DNA from: Enterobacter hormaechei subsp. xiangfangensis
GTDB lineage: Bacteria; Pseudomonadota; Gammaproteobacteria; Enterobacterales; Enterobacteriaceae
DNA: 64,000 nt
Reading direction: 5' to 3'
NCBI RefSeq assembly: GCF_001729785.1
Contig: NZ_CP017183.1
Span: 1,612,001 to 1,676,000 of the forward strand
Every line of letters begins with the position of its first letter. Position 1 is the first letter of the stretch. Position numbers and translations under genes: made by a program. The notes beneath the pieces are model-generated. The model did no database searches. It saw nothing but the letters and a program-made list of their open reading frames with translations, and had not been told where the DNA came from. Below, in pieces: positions 41,077 through 50,329 of this stretch.

Positions 41077-42104
41077 GGATGCTCCTTTCGGTTTTGATAA
41101 AGCAACGCCACAAAGACGGGGGCGCCCACCAGCGCAGTCACCACCCCGATGGGGAGAACCTGGTGCACAATCAGCGTGCGTGAGACGATATCGGCGAGGA
41201 TCATAAAGTGGGCGCCGATAAGAAACGTCAGCGGGATCGAGCGACGATGGCCCGGCCCGCATAGCATGCGCGTCACATGGGGAATGACCAGCCCGACAAA
41301 CCCCACTGCGCCGGTGGCGCTCACCAGCGTTGCGGTAACAATGGCACAGGTCAGCAATAAGACAATACGCACGGCGGTAACCGGGATCCCCAGCGTGGTG
41401 GAGACCTCATCCCCGAAGGTGAAGGTGTCCAGCGCCCGTGAAAAGAGCAATACCACCAGTAAACCCGCCAGCGTAACGGCCAGCGCCAGCAGCGCGTCAG
41501 GCCAGCGCACGCCGCTCAGACTTCCCAGCAGCCAGAACATGACGCTACGGGACTGCTCGGCATTGGCGGACGTGCTGACGACGTACGCGGTCATGGCGTT
41601 GAAGAGCTGGGTGCCCGCAATGCCAGCCAGCAAAATGCGCGACGGGCTTTCACTCATCCCGTTTGTTATCACCATGATGAGCGCAAAGGCGGCGCACGAG
41701 CCGACAAACGCACCGCTGCTCACGCCAATCACGCTTCCCCCCATGCCGAGAAGCATCACGCAGACGGCCCCCAGCGAGGCGCCCGCGGAAATCCCCAGCA
41801 GATAAGGCTCAGCCAGAGGGTTACGCAGGATCGACTGTAACACCAGCCCGCACAACGCCAGGCCGCCGCCGTTGCACGCGGCCATTACTGCCCGGCTCAT
41901 GCGATATTGCCAGACGATACCTTCCTCCGTTTGCGGCAACGCATAAGAGGTCAAACCCAGTCCGTTGAGGATCGCTTTCCCGGTACTGGCATACGACACC
42001 GGCATATCCCCGATACTGGCGGCAAAGACCAGCATCAGCGGCAGCGCCATGGCACCTGCTGCCAGTAAACCCTGCTGGCGGCGGTCAAAAGCGAAATGAC
42101 TCAT
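41073..42104 (-). CDS. FecCD-family ABC transporter permease
   Basis: Inner-membrane permease with 343 residues and about nine helices. The FecCD signatures are WQYRMSRAVMAACNGGGLAL, LRNPLAEPYLLGISAGA near residues 90-110, and GAVGFVGLVIPHVTRM towards the C-terminus. Homologous to FecD, FhuB halves and BtuC. Its ends overlap the neighbours by 4 bp on both sides, indicating coupled translation. One permease gene implies a homodimer, as in BtuCD. Confidence 0.9.
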   Translation of the reverse strand: MSHFAFDRRQQGLLAAGAMALPLMLVFAASIGDMPVSYASTGKAILNGLGLTSYALPQTEEGIVWQYRMSRAVMAACNGGGLALCGLVLQSILRNPLAEPYLLGISAGASLGAVCVMLLGMGGSVIGVSSGAFVGSCAAFALIMVITNGMSESPSRILLAGIAGTQLFNAMTAYVVSTSANAEQSRSVMFWLLGSLSGVRWPDALLALAVTLAGLLVVLLFSRALDTFTFGDEVSTTLGIPVTAVRIVLLLTCAIVTATLVSATGAVGFVGLVIPHVTRMLCGPGHRRSIPLTFLIGAHFMILADIVSRTLIVHQVLPIGVVTALVGAPVFVALLYQNRKEHP

Positions 42105-43108
42105 TGTTCATCCTGGAAAGAAGCCAGCCGATCGCTGATAAGCTCAACCGCATCGACGTTACGCAATGAAGGGTTTAACGACATCGCTGGCACCACGATG
42201 ATGTGGTTGTTCCTGACCGCAGGCATGTTCTTTGTCACCGGGTCACTGCGCAAGAACGCTTTTTTTACCTCAACCTCATCGGCAGGATAGAGCCTGCGCG
42301 ACATCCCGGCGATAACAATCACGTCCGGCTGCGATCGGGCAATATGTTCCCACGTTACAGCGGGCCATTCGTCGTGAGAGTCAATAATGTTCTTCAACCC
42401 CAGCGTGCGGCTAATCCAGCCAGGCGCGCCGTAATTCCCCGCCACCCAGGGATCGCCATTCAGACGGCTGCTGGAGAACCAGAATACGACGCTAAGTTGT
42501 TTCGCGGAGGCGCGCGCCTGGGCCTTTTTAATACGCTCCGCCAGCGCACGATTGAGCTGCTCACCTCGCGCGGAAACATCAAAAATCGTCGCCAGATCTG
42601 TCACTTCCCGCGTAATTTCCGCCAGTGAAAACGGCGCGCTACGTGCTCCGTCTGCGTTTGAGGTTTCCGTTACCGTTTTATCCGTGCAGTCGGCAGGGGA
42701 GATCCACGTATTAATCCCCAGCGACGCAAACTGTTCACGGGTTCCCACTTCTCCCTGCGGACCAATGTGCCAGTGATACTGCGCGAGAACGAGTTCAGGT
42801 TTCTGCCCTACCACGGCCTCAAAGGAGGGGGAATTATCCGCAAGCCGGGGGAGGTTTTTCCCGGCATCCTCCAGCGTGGGTGGCAGCGTGCCGAACCAGA
42901 CTGACGTCGCGGCGATGGTTTTCTCCAGCCCCAGTGCGAGCAGTAATTCTGTTTCATGCTGACCCACGGTCACGACGCGCTGAGGAGCCTGCGTAAAGGT
43001 CTGCTTTACGCCGCAATTTTCAATCGTGAGAGGCCAGGTGGTTGCGGCGAAAGCGGCAGGTGCCATGGAGAGCAGTGAAGCCAGAAATAACCCTTTTTTA
43101 AGTAACAT
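42101..43108 (-). CDS. TroA/FecB-type periplasmic metal or metallophore-binding protein
   Basis: Binding protein of 335 residues with a signal peptide, MLLKKGLFLASLLSMAPAAFA (cleavage near residue 21). The mature part has APQRVVTVGQHETELLLALGL and PELVLAQYHWHI typical of cluster A-II/class III helical-backbone receptors for ferric siderophores, haem, B12 or metals. Conserved Arg/Asp-type residues around PAVTWEHIARSQPDVIVIAG fit. There is no His-rich zinc loop as in ZnuA. First gene of the operon. A 15-bp palindrome matching the Zur operator core lies 18 bp upstream. Ligand unknown. Confidence 0.85.
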   Translation of the reverse strand: MLLKKGLFLASLLSMAPAAFAATTWPLTIENCGVKQTFTQAPQRVVTVGQHETELLLALGLEKTIAATSVWFGTLPPTLEDAGKNLPRLADNSPSFEAVVGQKPELVLAQYHWHIGPQGEVGTREQFASLGINTWISPADCTDKTVTETSNADGARSAPFSLAEITREVTDLATIFDVSARGEQLNRALAERIKKAQARASAKQLSVVFWFSSSRLNGDPWVAGNYGAPGWISRTLGLKNIIDSHDEWPAVTWEHIARSQPDVIVIAGMSRRLYPADEVEVKKAFLRSDPVTKNMPAVRNNHIIVVPAMSLNPSLRNVDAVELISDRLASFQDEQ

Positions 43109-43125
43109 AGAACGCTATCCGAAAT

Positions 43126-43140
43126 TGTTATATTATAACA
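43126..43140 (-). promoter_or_regulatory. Zur-type operator upstream of the FecBCD-like operon
   Basis: The perfect 15-bp palindrome TGTTATA-T-TATAACA equals the central part of the enterobacterial Zur consensus (GAAATGTTATANTATAACATTTC read as half-sites plus centre). It lies 18 bp upstream of the binding-protein start and contains TATAAT, so it overlaps the likely -10 region. The flanks (AAAT and TAAT) are less well matched. Zinc-dependent repression by Zur is inferred. Confidence 0.65.
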
Positions 43141-43281
43141 TAATACATATATTGCGATTGAGAGCAACACGCTCACCGTCGCTTGTTGCAGAAACGAAAG
43201 GCTGGACTATTCTCAACATACCCACCTGGCATTCGCGGGTTGCCTGAAAAATAACAAGATTTCTGACCTGGGGGAGTGAGG

Positions 43282-44895
43282 ATGAAAAAGATCCTGCTCG
43301 CGTTTGCGTTCTGTTTTGCCGCCCTGAGCGCCTTCTCATCGTATGCCGCAGAGCCCCGCCAGGCGCCTACGGAGCAGGAGCGCGCCCGAACGGTCTATAT
43401 CTTCCATCAGCCCATCGTCATGCTACAGGCGAAATTTGGCCTGACCACGCCGGAAGAGCGCGTTTTACGCATCCGCAACACCCTGCGCAATTTTACCGAG
43501 GCGGATGTGCGTGAGCCGCTCAGCATCGTCCCCGTGACCCGCTATAACCAGCAGGGACGGCTGATAGTGATGAACGGTAAACCTGTGATGCTGCTGACGG
43601 AAGGGGATTTGGACGAAGGGGACGATCTTACCCTCGATCAGGCCGCACAGCGCGTGCTGGCGCGCATGGAAGCACAGAGAATGGCGCTGCGCGATCAATA
43701 CGATTCCGGCTGGCTGGCGCTGTCGACGGTAAAAGCTGCCGCTGGCCTGCTGGCGCTGTTGCTGCTCTGCTACGGCGCGTGGCGATCCTGGCGCTGGTTC
43801 CGGCGCGTCTACCGTCGGCGTATTGTGGAGAATCGCAGCCGGGTGCCGCAAAGCTGGCGGCGGTACATTGGCGCCATTGAGATTCGGCTTTACGCCTTGC
43901 TGATGTTCCTGCTGGGGTTGATCGGCTTTTACGTCTGGCTGAGCTGGGCATTCAGTCTGTTTCCGTGGACGCGGGTGTGGGGCACGTCGCTGGGAGACTG
44001 GACGCTTCGCGTGGTGCAGCAAATCGCCCTGGCGATTGTCTCGGCCTTGCCGGGGCTGACGATTGTTCTGATCATTTTCCTCATTACCGCTTTTATTCTG
44101 AAGCTTCTTAAGATGGTGCTGAATCAGGTGGAGGCTGGTCGTCTGCAACTTCCCGGCGTACATCCGGAAACCGTGGGGGCTACCCGTAAGCTCATTTCCG
44201 TTGCCGTCTGGCTATTTGCTCTCTCCGCCGCCTGGCCGTTTCTTCCCGGTGCAAACTCGCTGGCGTTTAAAGGTATTAGCGTCTTCTTTGGACTGATGTT
44301 AACGCTGGGTTCGGCAGGGGTGATGAACCATGCCATGAGCGGTCTGGTCCTGATTTACTCCCGCGCACTGCGTAAAGGCGATGTCATTCGGGTAGCGGAT
44401 AACGAAGGCAAGGTCAGTGAAATTGGCATGCTGGCGACCAAAATTATTACCCGGGAAAATTATGTCGTTACCGTGCCCAACGCGGTGGTGGTGAGCGGTA
44501 AGATCACCAATCTGAGCGCGCTACAGCCCGATGGCAGCCTCAATCTGACGGTCAGCGTCACTATCGGTTATGACACCCCATGGCGTCAGGTGCATGCCAT
44601 GCTGGAGCTGGCCGCGAAACGGGCAAAAGGGTTTGACCTTTCCGAGCCGCCGCTGGTGCGCCAGTTAGGGTTAATGGACTGGTATATCGCTTACGAATTG
44701 CAGGTCCGCCTGCTGCCCGATCAGTCCCTCGCGGTTGCCCGCAATGAACTGCATAGCCAGATACAGGATGTGTTTAACGAATTTAACGTGCAGATCATGT
44801 CCCCGAATTTTGTTATGCAGCCAGAGGGCAGCGTGATGGTTGCCAAAGAGAACTGGTATACCGCGCCAGCCAAACCCCCTCAGGGCGAAACGTGA
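43282..44895 (+). CDS. MscS-family mechanosensitive ion channel
   Basis: Small-conductance channel-type protein, 537 residues from MKKILLAFAFCFAALSAFSS (signal peptide ending SYA-AEP). A periplasmic domain of about 110 residues comes first, then about five membrane helices. The pore helix region is FGLMLTLGSAGVMNHAMSGL (near 340-360), followed by the MscS beta domain (LVLIYSRALRKGDVIRVADNEGKVSEIG). The tail PAKPPQGET is hydrophilic. GTG at 43276 is in frame, but GGGGGAG fits the ATG at 43282 better. Divergent from the Zur-like operon; larger than MscS (286), closer to YbdG/YnaI-type proteins. Osmotic function inferred. Confidence 0.85.
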   Translation: MKKILLAFAFCFAALSAFSSYAAEPRQAPTEQERARTVYIFHQPIVMLQAKFGLTTPEERVLRIRNTLRNFTEADVREPLSIVPVTRYNQQGRLIVMNGKPVMLLTEGDLDEGDDLTLDQAAQRVLARMEAQRMALRDQYDSGWLALSTVKAAAGLLALLLLCYGAWRSWRWFRRVYRRRIVENRSRVPQSWRRYIGAIEIRLYALLMFLLGLIGFYVWLSWAFSLFPWTRVWGTSLGDWTLRVVQQIALAIVSALPGLTIVLIIFLITAFILKLLKMVLNQVEAGRLQLPGVHPETVGATRKLISVAVWLFALSAAWPFLPGANSLAFKGISVFFGLMLTLGSAGVMNHAMSGLVLIYSRALRKGDVIRVADNEGKVSEIGMLATKIITRENYVVTVPNAVVVSGKITNLSALQPDGSLNLTVSVTIGYDTPWRQVHAMLELAAKRAKGFDLSEPPLVRQLGLMDWYIAYELQVRLLPDQSLAVARNELHSQIQDVFNEFNVQIMSPNFVMQPEGSVMVAKENWYTAPAKPPQGET

Positions 44896-44935
44896 CGGCC
44901 CGGTTTTTCCGTGGCAAGGCAAAATGTCACAGCTT

Positions 44936-45454
44936 TTAATCGACGATCGCCGATTTTACACGGGTCATCGCCAGAATGTTTTTTGAGCGCATATTTAATT
45001 TCTCGATGATCCTCACGCGGTAGGCGCTGGTCGTTTTTTGTGACAGTTGCAGCTTTTTCGCGATCTCATGGTTTTCCAAATGAAACAGCTTCAGCACGTC
45101 ATACTCGCGTCGCGTAAAGGAGTGTGTCCTGAGCGCCCGGTAAAAACGCATCAGTTGCTGAAAAGGGTGAGCAGTAAAATGCATCGACGAATAGATAATA
45201 TTATCTATTCTCACCGCGCGGTTGGCTTCTATCTCATGCATCAGGACAATGTAATCACGCTTAACTTTTTTGACCTGCCGAATGGTTTTATTGCGTAACT
45301 TATCCTGTTCAATCGCAATGATAAAATCCATCGCCTGATCGACCCCATCAAGATCGTGAATATCCGCGTCATCGCGAATCAAATGGGTTGATGTCAGGGA
45401 GCTTGATACACCATGGCAAAGGTAATAGTTATCACTGATAAATAAAAAATTCAT
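44936..45454 (-). CDS. LuxR-type helix-turn-helix transcriptional regulator
   Basis: A 172-residue regulator. The N-terminal part (MNFLFISDNYYLCHGVSSSL) resembles a degenerate receiver without the phospho-acceptor Asp in a clear position. The C-terminal LuxR domain (about residues 110-165) contains FTRREYDVLKLFHLENHEIA and LQLSQKTTSAYRVRIIEKLN. It lies between the MscS gene, to which it is convergent, and the second tRNA-Ser. Similar in layout to RcsA/BglJ-type regulators. Target unknown. Base composition looks more A/T-rich than the neighbours upstream. Confidence 0.8.
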   Translation of the reverse strand: MNFLFISDNYYLCHGVSSSLTSTHLIRDDADIHDLDGVDQAMDFIIAIEQDKLRNKTIRQVKKVKRDYIVLMHEIEANRAVRIDNIIYSSMHFTAHPFQQLMRFYRALRTHSFTRREYDVLKLFHLENHEIAKKLQLSQKTTSAYRVRIIEKLNMRSKNILAMTRVKSAIVD

Positions 45455-45667
45455 AATCGTCGTTAAATAAAGTCATGGCTAATCTCTTATCGCAGTGATC
45501 CACGGTTAATGGGTGTTGTGCGAAAAAGAGTCTAAATGACCACCCGCGAATCTAATAAACGTTATGAATGTAAAAATAAATGTTTACATTTTAACCAGTC
45601 GATGACGAAGAAATCAGCGGGACGGAAGGGGACGACGAAAGACGTGTAACGTTATGCAATTTCGTGC

Positions 45668-45696
45668 TTTACATCATGCTCAGAGATGTTTATAGT
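45668..45696 (+). promoter_or_regulatory. Promoter of second tRNA-Ser
   Basis: TTTACA (45668-45673), 17-bp spacer, TATAGT (45691-45696). The -35, spacing and -10 match those of the first copy although the spacer differs in its upstream half. Confidence 0.8.
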
Positions 45697-45708
45697 GCGC
45701 CTCACTTT

Positions 45709-45796
45709 GGAAGCGTGGCCGAGCGGTTGAAGGCACCGGTCTTGAAAACCGGCGACCCGAAAGGGTTCTAGAGTTCGAATCTCTACGCTTCCGCCA
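45709..45796 (+). tRNA. tRNA-Ser(UGA), second copy
   Basis: The 88 nt are identical to 40166-40253, including CCA and the UGA anticodon (45743-45745). Homology extends both ways: GTTTATAGT-GCGCCTCACTT upstream and CCAAATTCGAAA plus the GCGATAGCAATATCGC terminator downstream, with only a few mismatches. E. coli K-12 has one copy here. Confidence 0.96.
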
Positions 45797-45804
45797 AATT
45801 CGAA

Positions 45805-45836
45805 AACCCTGCGATAGCAATATCGCAGGGTTTTTT
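45805..45836. terminator. Bidirectional terminator of second tRNA-Ser and mgtE
   Basis: Stem AACCCTGCGATA / TATCGCAGGGTT with loop GCAA and TTTT; 2 bp from the convergent mgtE stop. Almost the same as the terminator of the first tRNA. Confidence 0.85.
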
Positions 45837-45838
45837 CG

Positions 45839-46840
45839 TTATTCCAGCCCCAGCGTATACTGCGCAATTTTGAAGTAGATAATCAGCCCGGTGCCGTCGA
45901 TTAACGTGGCGATAAACGGTGCGGAGACCACCGCTGGGTCGATTTTGCAGCGTTTCAGTACCATCGGGATCACCGACGAGACGATAGCGCTCCACAGCGT
46001 AATGCAGACCAGCGTCAGGCTGACGATGAGCGTGATTTCCATCCCAATGCCCATCATCCAGGCGCGAACGCAACCCGCCAGACCCAGCGTGGCGGCAATC
46101 ATTAACGAGGTGCTCATCTCTTTGCGCAGCACACGACCCACATCGCGAAGGTGGACTTCACCCAGCGCCATGGCGCGCACCAGCGTCGAGGTGATCTGCG
46201 TCCCGCTGTTTCCGCCGGTGCCAATCAGCAGCGGAATAAAGAACGCCAGCGCAATTGCGGATTCCAGCGCCTCTTCAAAATGCTGGATCACCGAGCTGGT
46301 ATACGCTTCCGCGACAAACAGCAGCAGCAGCCAGACGGAGCGTTTCTTCCACAGGCTAAAGGCGCTGGTTTCCAGATAGGGCTTCTCCAGCGGCAGCGTC
46401 GCCCCCTGAAGCTGGGCATCTTCAGTAACGTCATCTTCCAGCAGATGGGCGATTTCACGCTCGGTAAGGCAGCCCACCAGCTTGCCGTGGGTCACCACCG
46501 GCACTACATCCGCACCCGCATGCGCCAGCAGCCCGGCGACATCCGCCCGCTCATCTTCCGGTTTGAGCTGAATAAAATCCGATATCATCAACCCCTTAAC
46601 GGGCTGCACGGTGTCGGTGGCCTGCAACAATTTGCGTACGGCGATCAAACCCGCGAGGCGACCGTTATCTTCGATAAAAATATGCGACGGAATATCATCA
46701 TCTTTTAATTTTTCAAAGAACTGCTCGCGTGCCAGAGCCACGCATAATGAAATATCAATAACGATAAAATCGGTATTCATATATTGCGCGATGGCGCTGT
46801 CATTGAAAGCCAGGTTTTGGTTGTGAATAGCGTAAGACAT
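45839..46840 (-). CDS. mgtE: MgtE-family magnesium transporter
   Basis: Magnesium channel/transporter of the MgtE family. The 333 residues begin MSYAIHNQNLAFNDSAIAQY. It has a pair of CBS domains (about residues 15-145), a linker, and about five membrane helices from residue 155 on, with the family signature IGTGGNSGTQITSTLVRA at about 210-227. The N-terminal domain preceding the CBS pair in longer MgtE proteins is short or absent. The frame extends 36 codons upstream, but AAAGGGAAT precedes 46840. An M-box-like leader upstream supports Mg2+ function. Not in E. coli K-12. Confidence 0.85.
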   Translation of the reverse strand: MSYAIHNQNLAFNDSAIAQYMNTDFIVIDISLCVALAREQFFEKLKDDDIPSHIFIEDNGRLAGLIAVRKLLQATDTVQPVKGLMISDFIQLKPEDERADVAGLLAHAGADVVPVVTHGKLVGCLTEREIAHLLEDDVTEDAQLQGATLPLEKPYLETSAFSLWKKRSVWLLLLFVAEAYTSSVIQHFEEALESAIALAFFIPLLIGTGGNSGTQITSTLVRAMALGEVHLRDVGRVLRKEMSTSLMIAATLGLAGCVRAWMMGIGMEITLIVSLTLVCITLWSAIVSSVIPMVLKRCKIDPAVVSAPFIATLIDGTGLIIYFKIAQYTLGLE

Positions 46841-46904
46841 AGTAAATTCCCTTTGAATAATAAAATCTCTCAGGGGCGAGCAAGACAGGGCATGTCGGAA
46901 AGGA

Positions 46905-47072
46905 GATCCCCACGTCCTGGGTTCAGCACTGTACACCGTATCCCGCAAGGGAAGTTATACTGACAAAGCCTTGATTCGACAGTGCCTGTTTTACCCTGTG
47001 CCGGTTCTCTCGAACCCACCAGAGCGATAACGTTTATTTGTACAGGAGCCTCGCCATAACGAGATCGTTGTA
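46905..47072 (-). promoter_or_regulatory. M-box (ykoK-type) magnesium riboswitch upstream of mgtE
   Basis: The minus strand carries GGCGAGGCTCCTGTAC at the 5' part (plus positions about 47041-47057) and GTACAGTGCTGAAC at the 3' part (about 46921-46934). These are the two best-conserved blocks of M-box Mg2+ riboswitches, in the correct order and about 110 nt apart, with paired elements between them. The mgtE ribosome-binding site AAAGGGA could pair with CTCCTTTCC (near 46900), suggesting translational control. Ligand binding is inferred from the family. Confidence 0.75.
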
Positions 47073-47083
47073 AAACGAGAGGG

Positions 47084-47089
47084 ATAATA
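47084..47089 (-). promoter_or_regulatory. Probable -10 of mgtE
   Basis: TATTAT on the minus strand, 12 bp upstream of the first conserved M-box position. No good -35 at 17 bp was seen, so this is tentative. Confidence 0.4.
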
Positions 47090-47228
47090 CGCTTATTTAA
47101 AACTGCTGCTGAGGAATTTTAATAATGTTGAAGAACGGTTTAAATGAATAGTATTAAACGCATGTTGAGGTTTTATTTAACTGTTTTCTTTTTAAATGGA
47201 GAATTCATTTGTTACCGGAGAGAGTAAA
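47090..47228. other. mgtE-dedA divergent region
   Basis: A/T-rich DNA with the likely promoters of the divergent mgtE and DedA-like genes. No other feature recognised. Confidence 0.4.
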
Positions 47229-47729
47229 ATGGCATGGCTGGACACGCTGCTGGATCATTTTGCGCATTATCCGACGCATCTGTTCGCGCTGCTCGTTGTT
47301 ATGGCGTTGAGTAAATCGACGGTGCTGGTCTCCTCGGTGCTGCCGCCCGCATCGGTCATGCTGATGGCGGGGATCGCCGTCAGCCAGTCGAGTCTGCATC
47401 CCGGAATGACGTGGCTGGCGGTGGTGATGGGCGCTACGGCAGGTTCGGTGCTGAATTACCATATCGGCCAGCTGATGGGGCATACCCGGCTGGTGTCACG
47501 CCTCACCGCAAAACATGCCGATAAGATTCTGCGGGTACAGCATCAGCTGCAAAAGAACGGCGTAGTCGCGCTGTTCACGTCGCGTTTCCTGGCGGTGCTG
47601 CGTTATATCGTGCCGCTGGCGGCCGGCATGCTCAGGATGAGCGCGATGAAGGTTTACGTCGTTAGCCTGCTGTCAGCCTGCGCATGGGCGGCGCTGTATG
47701 TCGGCATCGTCACCGGCATCAGCATCTGA
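47229..47729 (+). CDS. DedA-family (VTT-domain) membrane protein
   Basis: A 166-residue inner-membrane protein with about four helices. DedA signatures are [20 protein letters not shown] in the first third, [17 protein letters not shown] in the middle, and [20 protein letters not shown] in the last. The family includes undecaprenyl-phosphate and lipid flippases; function here not known. The start at 47229 has GGAGAGAG before it; the Met 11 codons upstream (47196) is less likely. Its 3' end lies about 90 bp before agp on the same strand. Confidence 0.8.
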   Translation: MAWLDTLLDHFAHYPTHLFALLVVMALSKSTVLVSSVLPPASVMLMAGIAVSQSSLHPGMTWLAVVMGATAGSVLNYHIGQLMGHTRLVSRLTAKHADKILRVQHQLQKNGVVALFTSRFLAVLRYIVPLAAGMLRMSAMKVYVVSLLSACAWAALYVGIVTGISI

Positions 47730-47821
47730 ACGTATTCATCAGTTTGAGAAATGCTTCCCGAAAAAACGGTCACCAGTCTGTCACACTCAGCGTAACGATA
47801 AAAACGCATGAGGAAAAAGGG

Positions 47822-49063
47822 ATGAGAAAAGCACTACTCGCTGTCGCCGTGGCAGGAACGCTTTCAGTGACGTTTGGGGCGCAGGCACAGGACACGCCGG
47901 ATGGCTATCAGCTGGAACAGGTGCTCATCATGAGCCGCCACAACCTGCGCGCGCCGCTTGCCAATAACGGCAGCGTGCTGGAGCAGTCCACGCCGAAGCA
48001 GTGGCCGGAGTGGGACGTCCCGGGTGGACAGCTCACCACCAAAGGTGGCGTACTGGAAGTGTATATGGGTCACTATATGCGCGAGTGGCTGGCAGAGCAG
48101 GGGATGGTGAAGACGGGTGAATGCCCGCCAGCGGATACCGTCTATGCCTACGCCAACAGCCTCCAGCGCACCGTGGCGACCGCGCAGTTCTTTATCACCG
48201 GCGCGTTCCCCGGGTGCGATGTTCCTGTGCATCACCAGGAAAAAATGGGCACCATGGACCCCACCTTCAATCCGGTCATTACCGATAACTCCCCTGAGTT
48301 TCGCGAGAAAGCGCTGAAAGCGATGGAGACGGAACGGCAGAAAATGCAGCTGGATGAAAGCTACAAACTGCTGGAACAGCTGACAAACTACAGCGACTCG
48401 CCGTCCTGCAAGGAGAAAAAAGTCTGCTCCCTGACGGAGGCGAAAGATACGTTCAGCGCCGATTATGAAAAAGAGCCGGGCGTCTCCGGGCCGCTGAAGG
48501 TGGGTAACTCGCTGGTAGATGCTTTCACGCTACAGTATTACGAAGGCTTCCCGACAGACCAGGTTGCCTGGGGGGAAATCAAAACCGATCAGCAGTGGCG
48601 CGTGCTGTCGAAGCTGAAAAACGGCTATCAGGACTCGCTGTTTACGTCGACGGAGGTGGCGCAGAACGTGGCTAAACCGCTGGTGAAGTACATTGATAAA
48701 GCGCTGGTGACCGACCAGGCAAAAGCGCCAAAAATCACCCTGCTGGTAGGGCACGACTCTAACATCGCCTCGCTGCTGACCGCGCTGGACTTCAGGCCTT
48801 ATCAGCTGCACGACCAGCAGGAAAGAACCCCGATTGGCGGTAAAATTGTCTTCCAGCGCTGGCATGATAAAAACACTAACCAGGAGCTGATGAAAATTGA
48901 GTATGTTTACCAGAGTTCAGATCAGCTGCGTAACGCCAGCGTACTGTCGCTGCAATCCCCTGCGCAGCGCGTGACGCTGGAGCTGAAGGGCTGTCCGGTG
49001 GATGGCAACGGCTTCTGTCCTGTCGATAAATTCAATGCGGTGATGGATAACGCGGCGAAATAG
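47822..49063 (+). CDS. agp: Glucose-1-phosphatase
   Basis: Periplasmic acid phosphatase (histidine acid phosphatase family) that scavenges glucose-1-phosphate and also acts on phytate. The 413 residues equal the E. coli length. The signal peptide [20 protein letters not shown] ends near QAQ-DTP. The catalytic RHNLRAP motif follows soon after it and the HD proton donor is in [10 protein letters not shown] near residue 310. Several Cys pairs are present. Confidence 0.96.
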   Translation: MRKALLAVAVAGTLSVTFGAQAQDTPDGYQLEQVLIMSRHNLRAPLANNGSVLEQSTPKQWPEWDVPGGQLTTKGGVLEVYMGHYMREWLAEQGMVKTGECPPADTVYAYANSLQRTVATAQFFITGAFPGCDVPVHHQEKMGTMDPTFNPVITDNSPEFREKALKAMETERQKMQLDESYKLLEQLTNYSDSPSCKEKKVCSLTEAKDTFSADYEKEPGVSGPLKVGNSLVDAFTLQYYEGFPTDQVAWGEIKTDQQWRVLSKLKNGYQDSLFTSTEVAQNVAKPLVKYIDKALVTDQAKAPKITLLVGHDSNIASLLTALDFRPYQLHDQQERTPIGGKIVFQRWHDKNTNQELMKIEYVYQSSDQLRNASVLSLQSPAQRVTLELKGCPVDGNGFCPVDKFNAVMDNAAK

Positions 49064-49070
49064 AAAATAA

Positions 49071-49090
49071 CCCCCCGCGTGGGCGGGGGG
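49071..49090 (-). terminator. yccJ-wrbA terminator
   Basis: Strong stem CCCCCCGC / GCGGGGGG (loop GTG, one G bulge). On the minus strand it is followed by TTATTTTCTATTT, which fits the end of the wrbA-yccJ operon. Confidence 0.75.
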
Positions 49091-49095
49091 AACGT

Positions 49096-49323
49096 TCAGA
49101 CGTTTTTACGTTCGATGGTTTGCTCGCCCCAGAACAGCGAGTCTTTGTCGGTTTTTTTGAAGGCGCGAACCAGCACTTCATCGTTGCCTTCTTCCCAAAT
49201 CTGTTCAGCCAGCTTTTCGTCATAATTGGCGACTTCAAAGATGGCTTCGGCAATCTCCGGAGAGGTATTGCGTAAACTTGCCCATTCGCCCACGTGGTGA
49301 GCTTTGGATTCTTGAGTTGGCAT
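49096..49323 (-). CDS. yccJ: YccJ family protein
   Basis: A 75-residue acidic protein ([20 protein letters not shown], then [22 protein letters not shown]). It has the same length as E. coli YccJ. Function unknown. It lies 18 bp after wrbA in the same operon, a conserved pairing; both are RpoS-dependent in E. coli. Confidence 0.92.
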   Translation of the reverse strand: MPTQESKAHHVGEWASLRNTSPEIAEAIFEVANYDEKLAEQIWEEGNDEVLVRAFKKTDKDSLFWGEQTIERKNV

Positions 49324-49341
49324 ACTTGTCCTCCTGTTAGG

Positions 49342-50167
<826 letters not shown>

Positions 50168-50287
50168 ATGTTGCAGAATATTACCTCTCGCTTGCCGGAT
50201 AGCCGCATTACACTAAGCTTAGTTTCACGCGGCACAGATAAAGGCACTGTCCTTGAGCCGCGAGGTGAAAGAATCCTCTTTTACTGA
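50168..50287 (+). CDS. Possible 39-residue small protein
   Basis: Short open frame beginning MLQNITSRLPDSRITLSLVS and ending RGERILFY, 39 residues. AAAGG lies 8 nt before the ATG. Position is 42 bp upstream of ymdF on the same strand. No membrane segment. Coding potential is uncertain; could be a leader peptide or chance. Confidence 0.25.
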   Translation: MLQNITSRLPDSRITLSLVSRGTDKGTVLEPRGERILFY

Positions 50288-50329
50288 ATGCAATATGATG
50301 TCTAATGTTTCACACTCTGGAGGTTAGAG

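Noticed and set aside
41077..41262. N-terminal extension of the ABC ATPase
   Set aside because: The extra 62 residues are encoded inside the permease gene in another frame; homology starts at 41076 with an ATGA coupling site.
43126..43140. Fur box reading of the palindrome
   Set aside because: The GATAAT-type hexamers of a Fur site are absent; the symmetric TGTTATA half-sites fit Zur far better.
45839..46840. CorA or MgtA identity for the magnesium transporter
   Set aside because: Two CBS domains and the TGGNSGTQ signature mark the MgtE family; there is no GMN motif or P-type ATPase motif.
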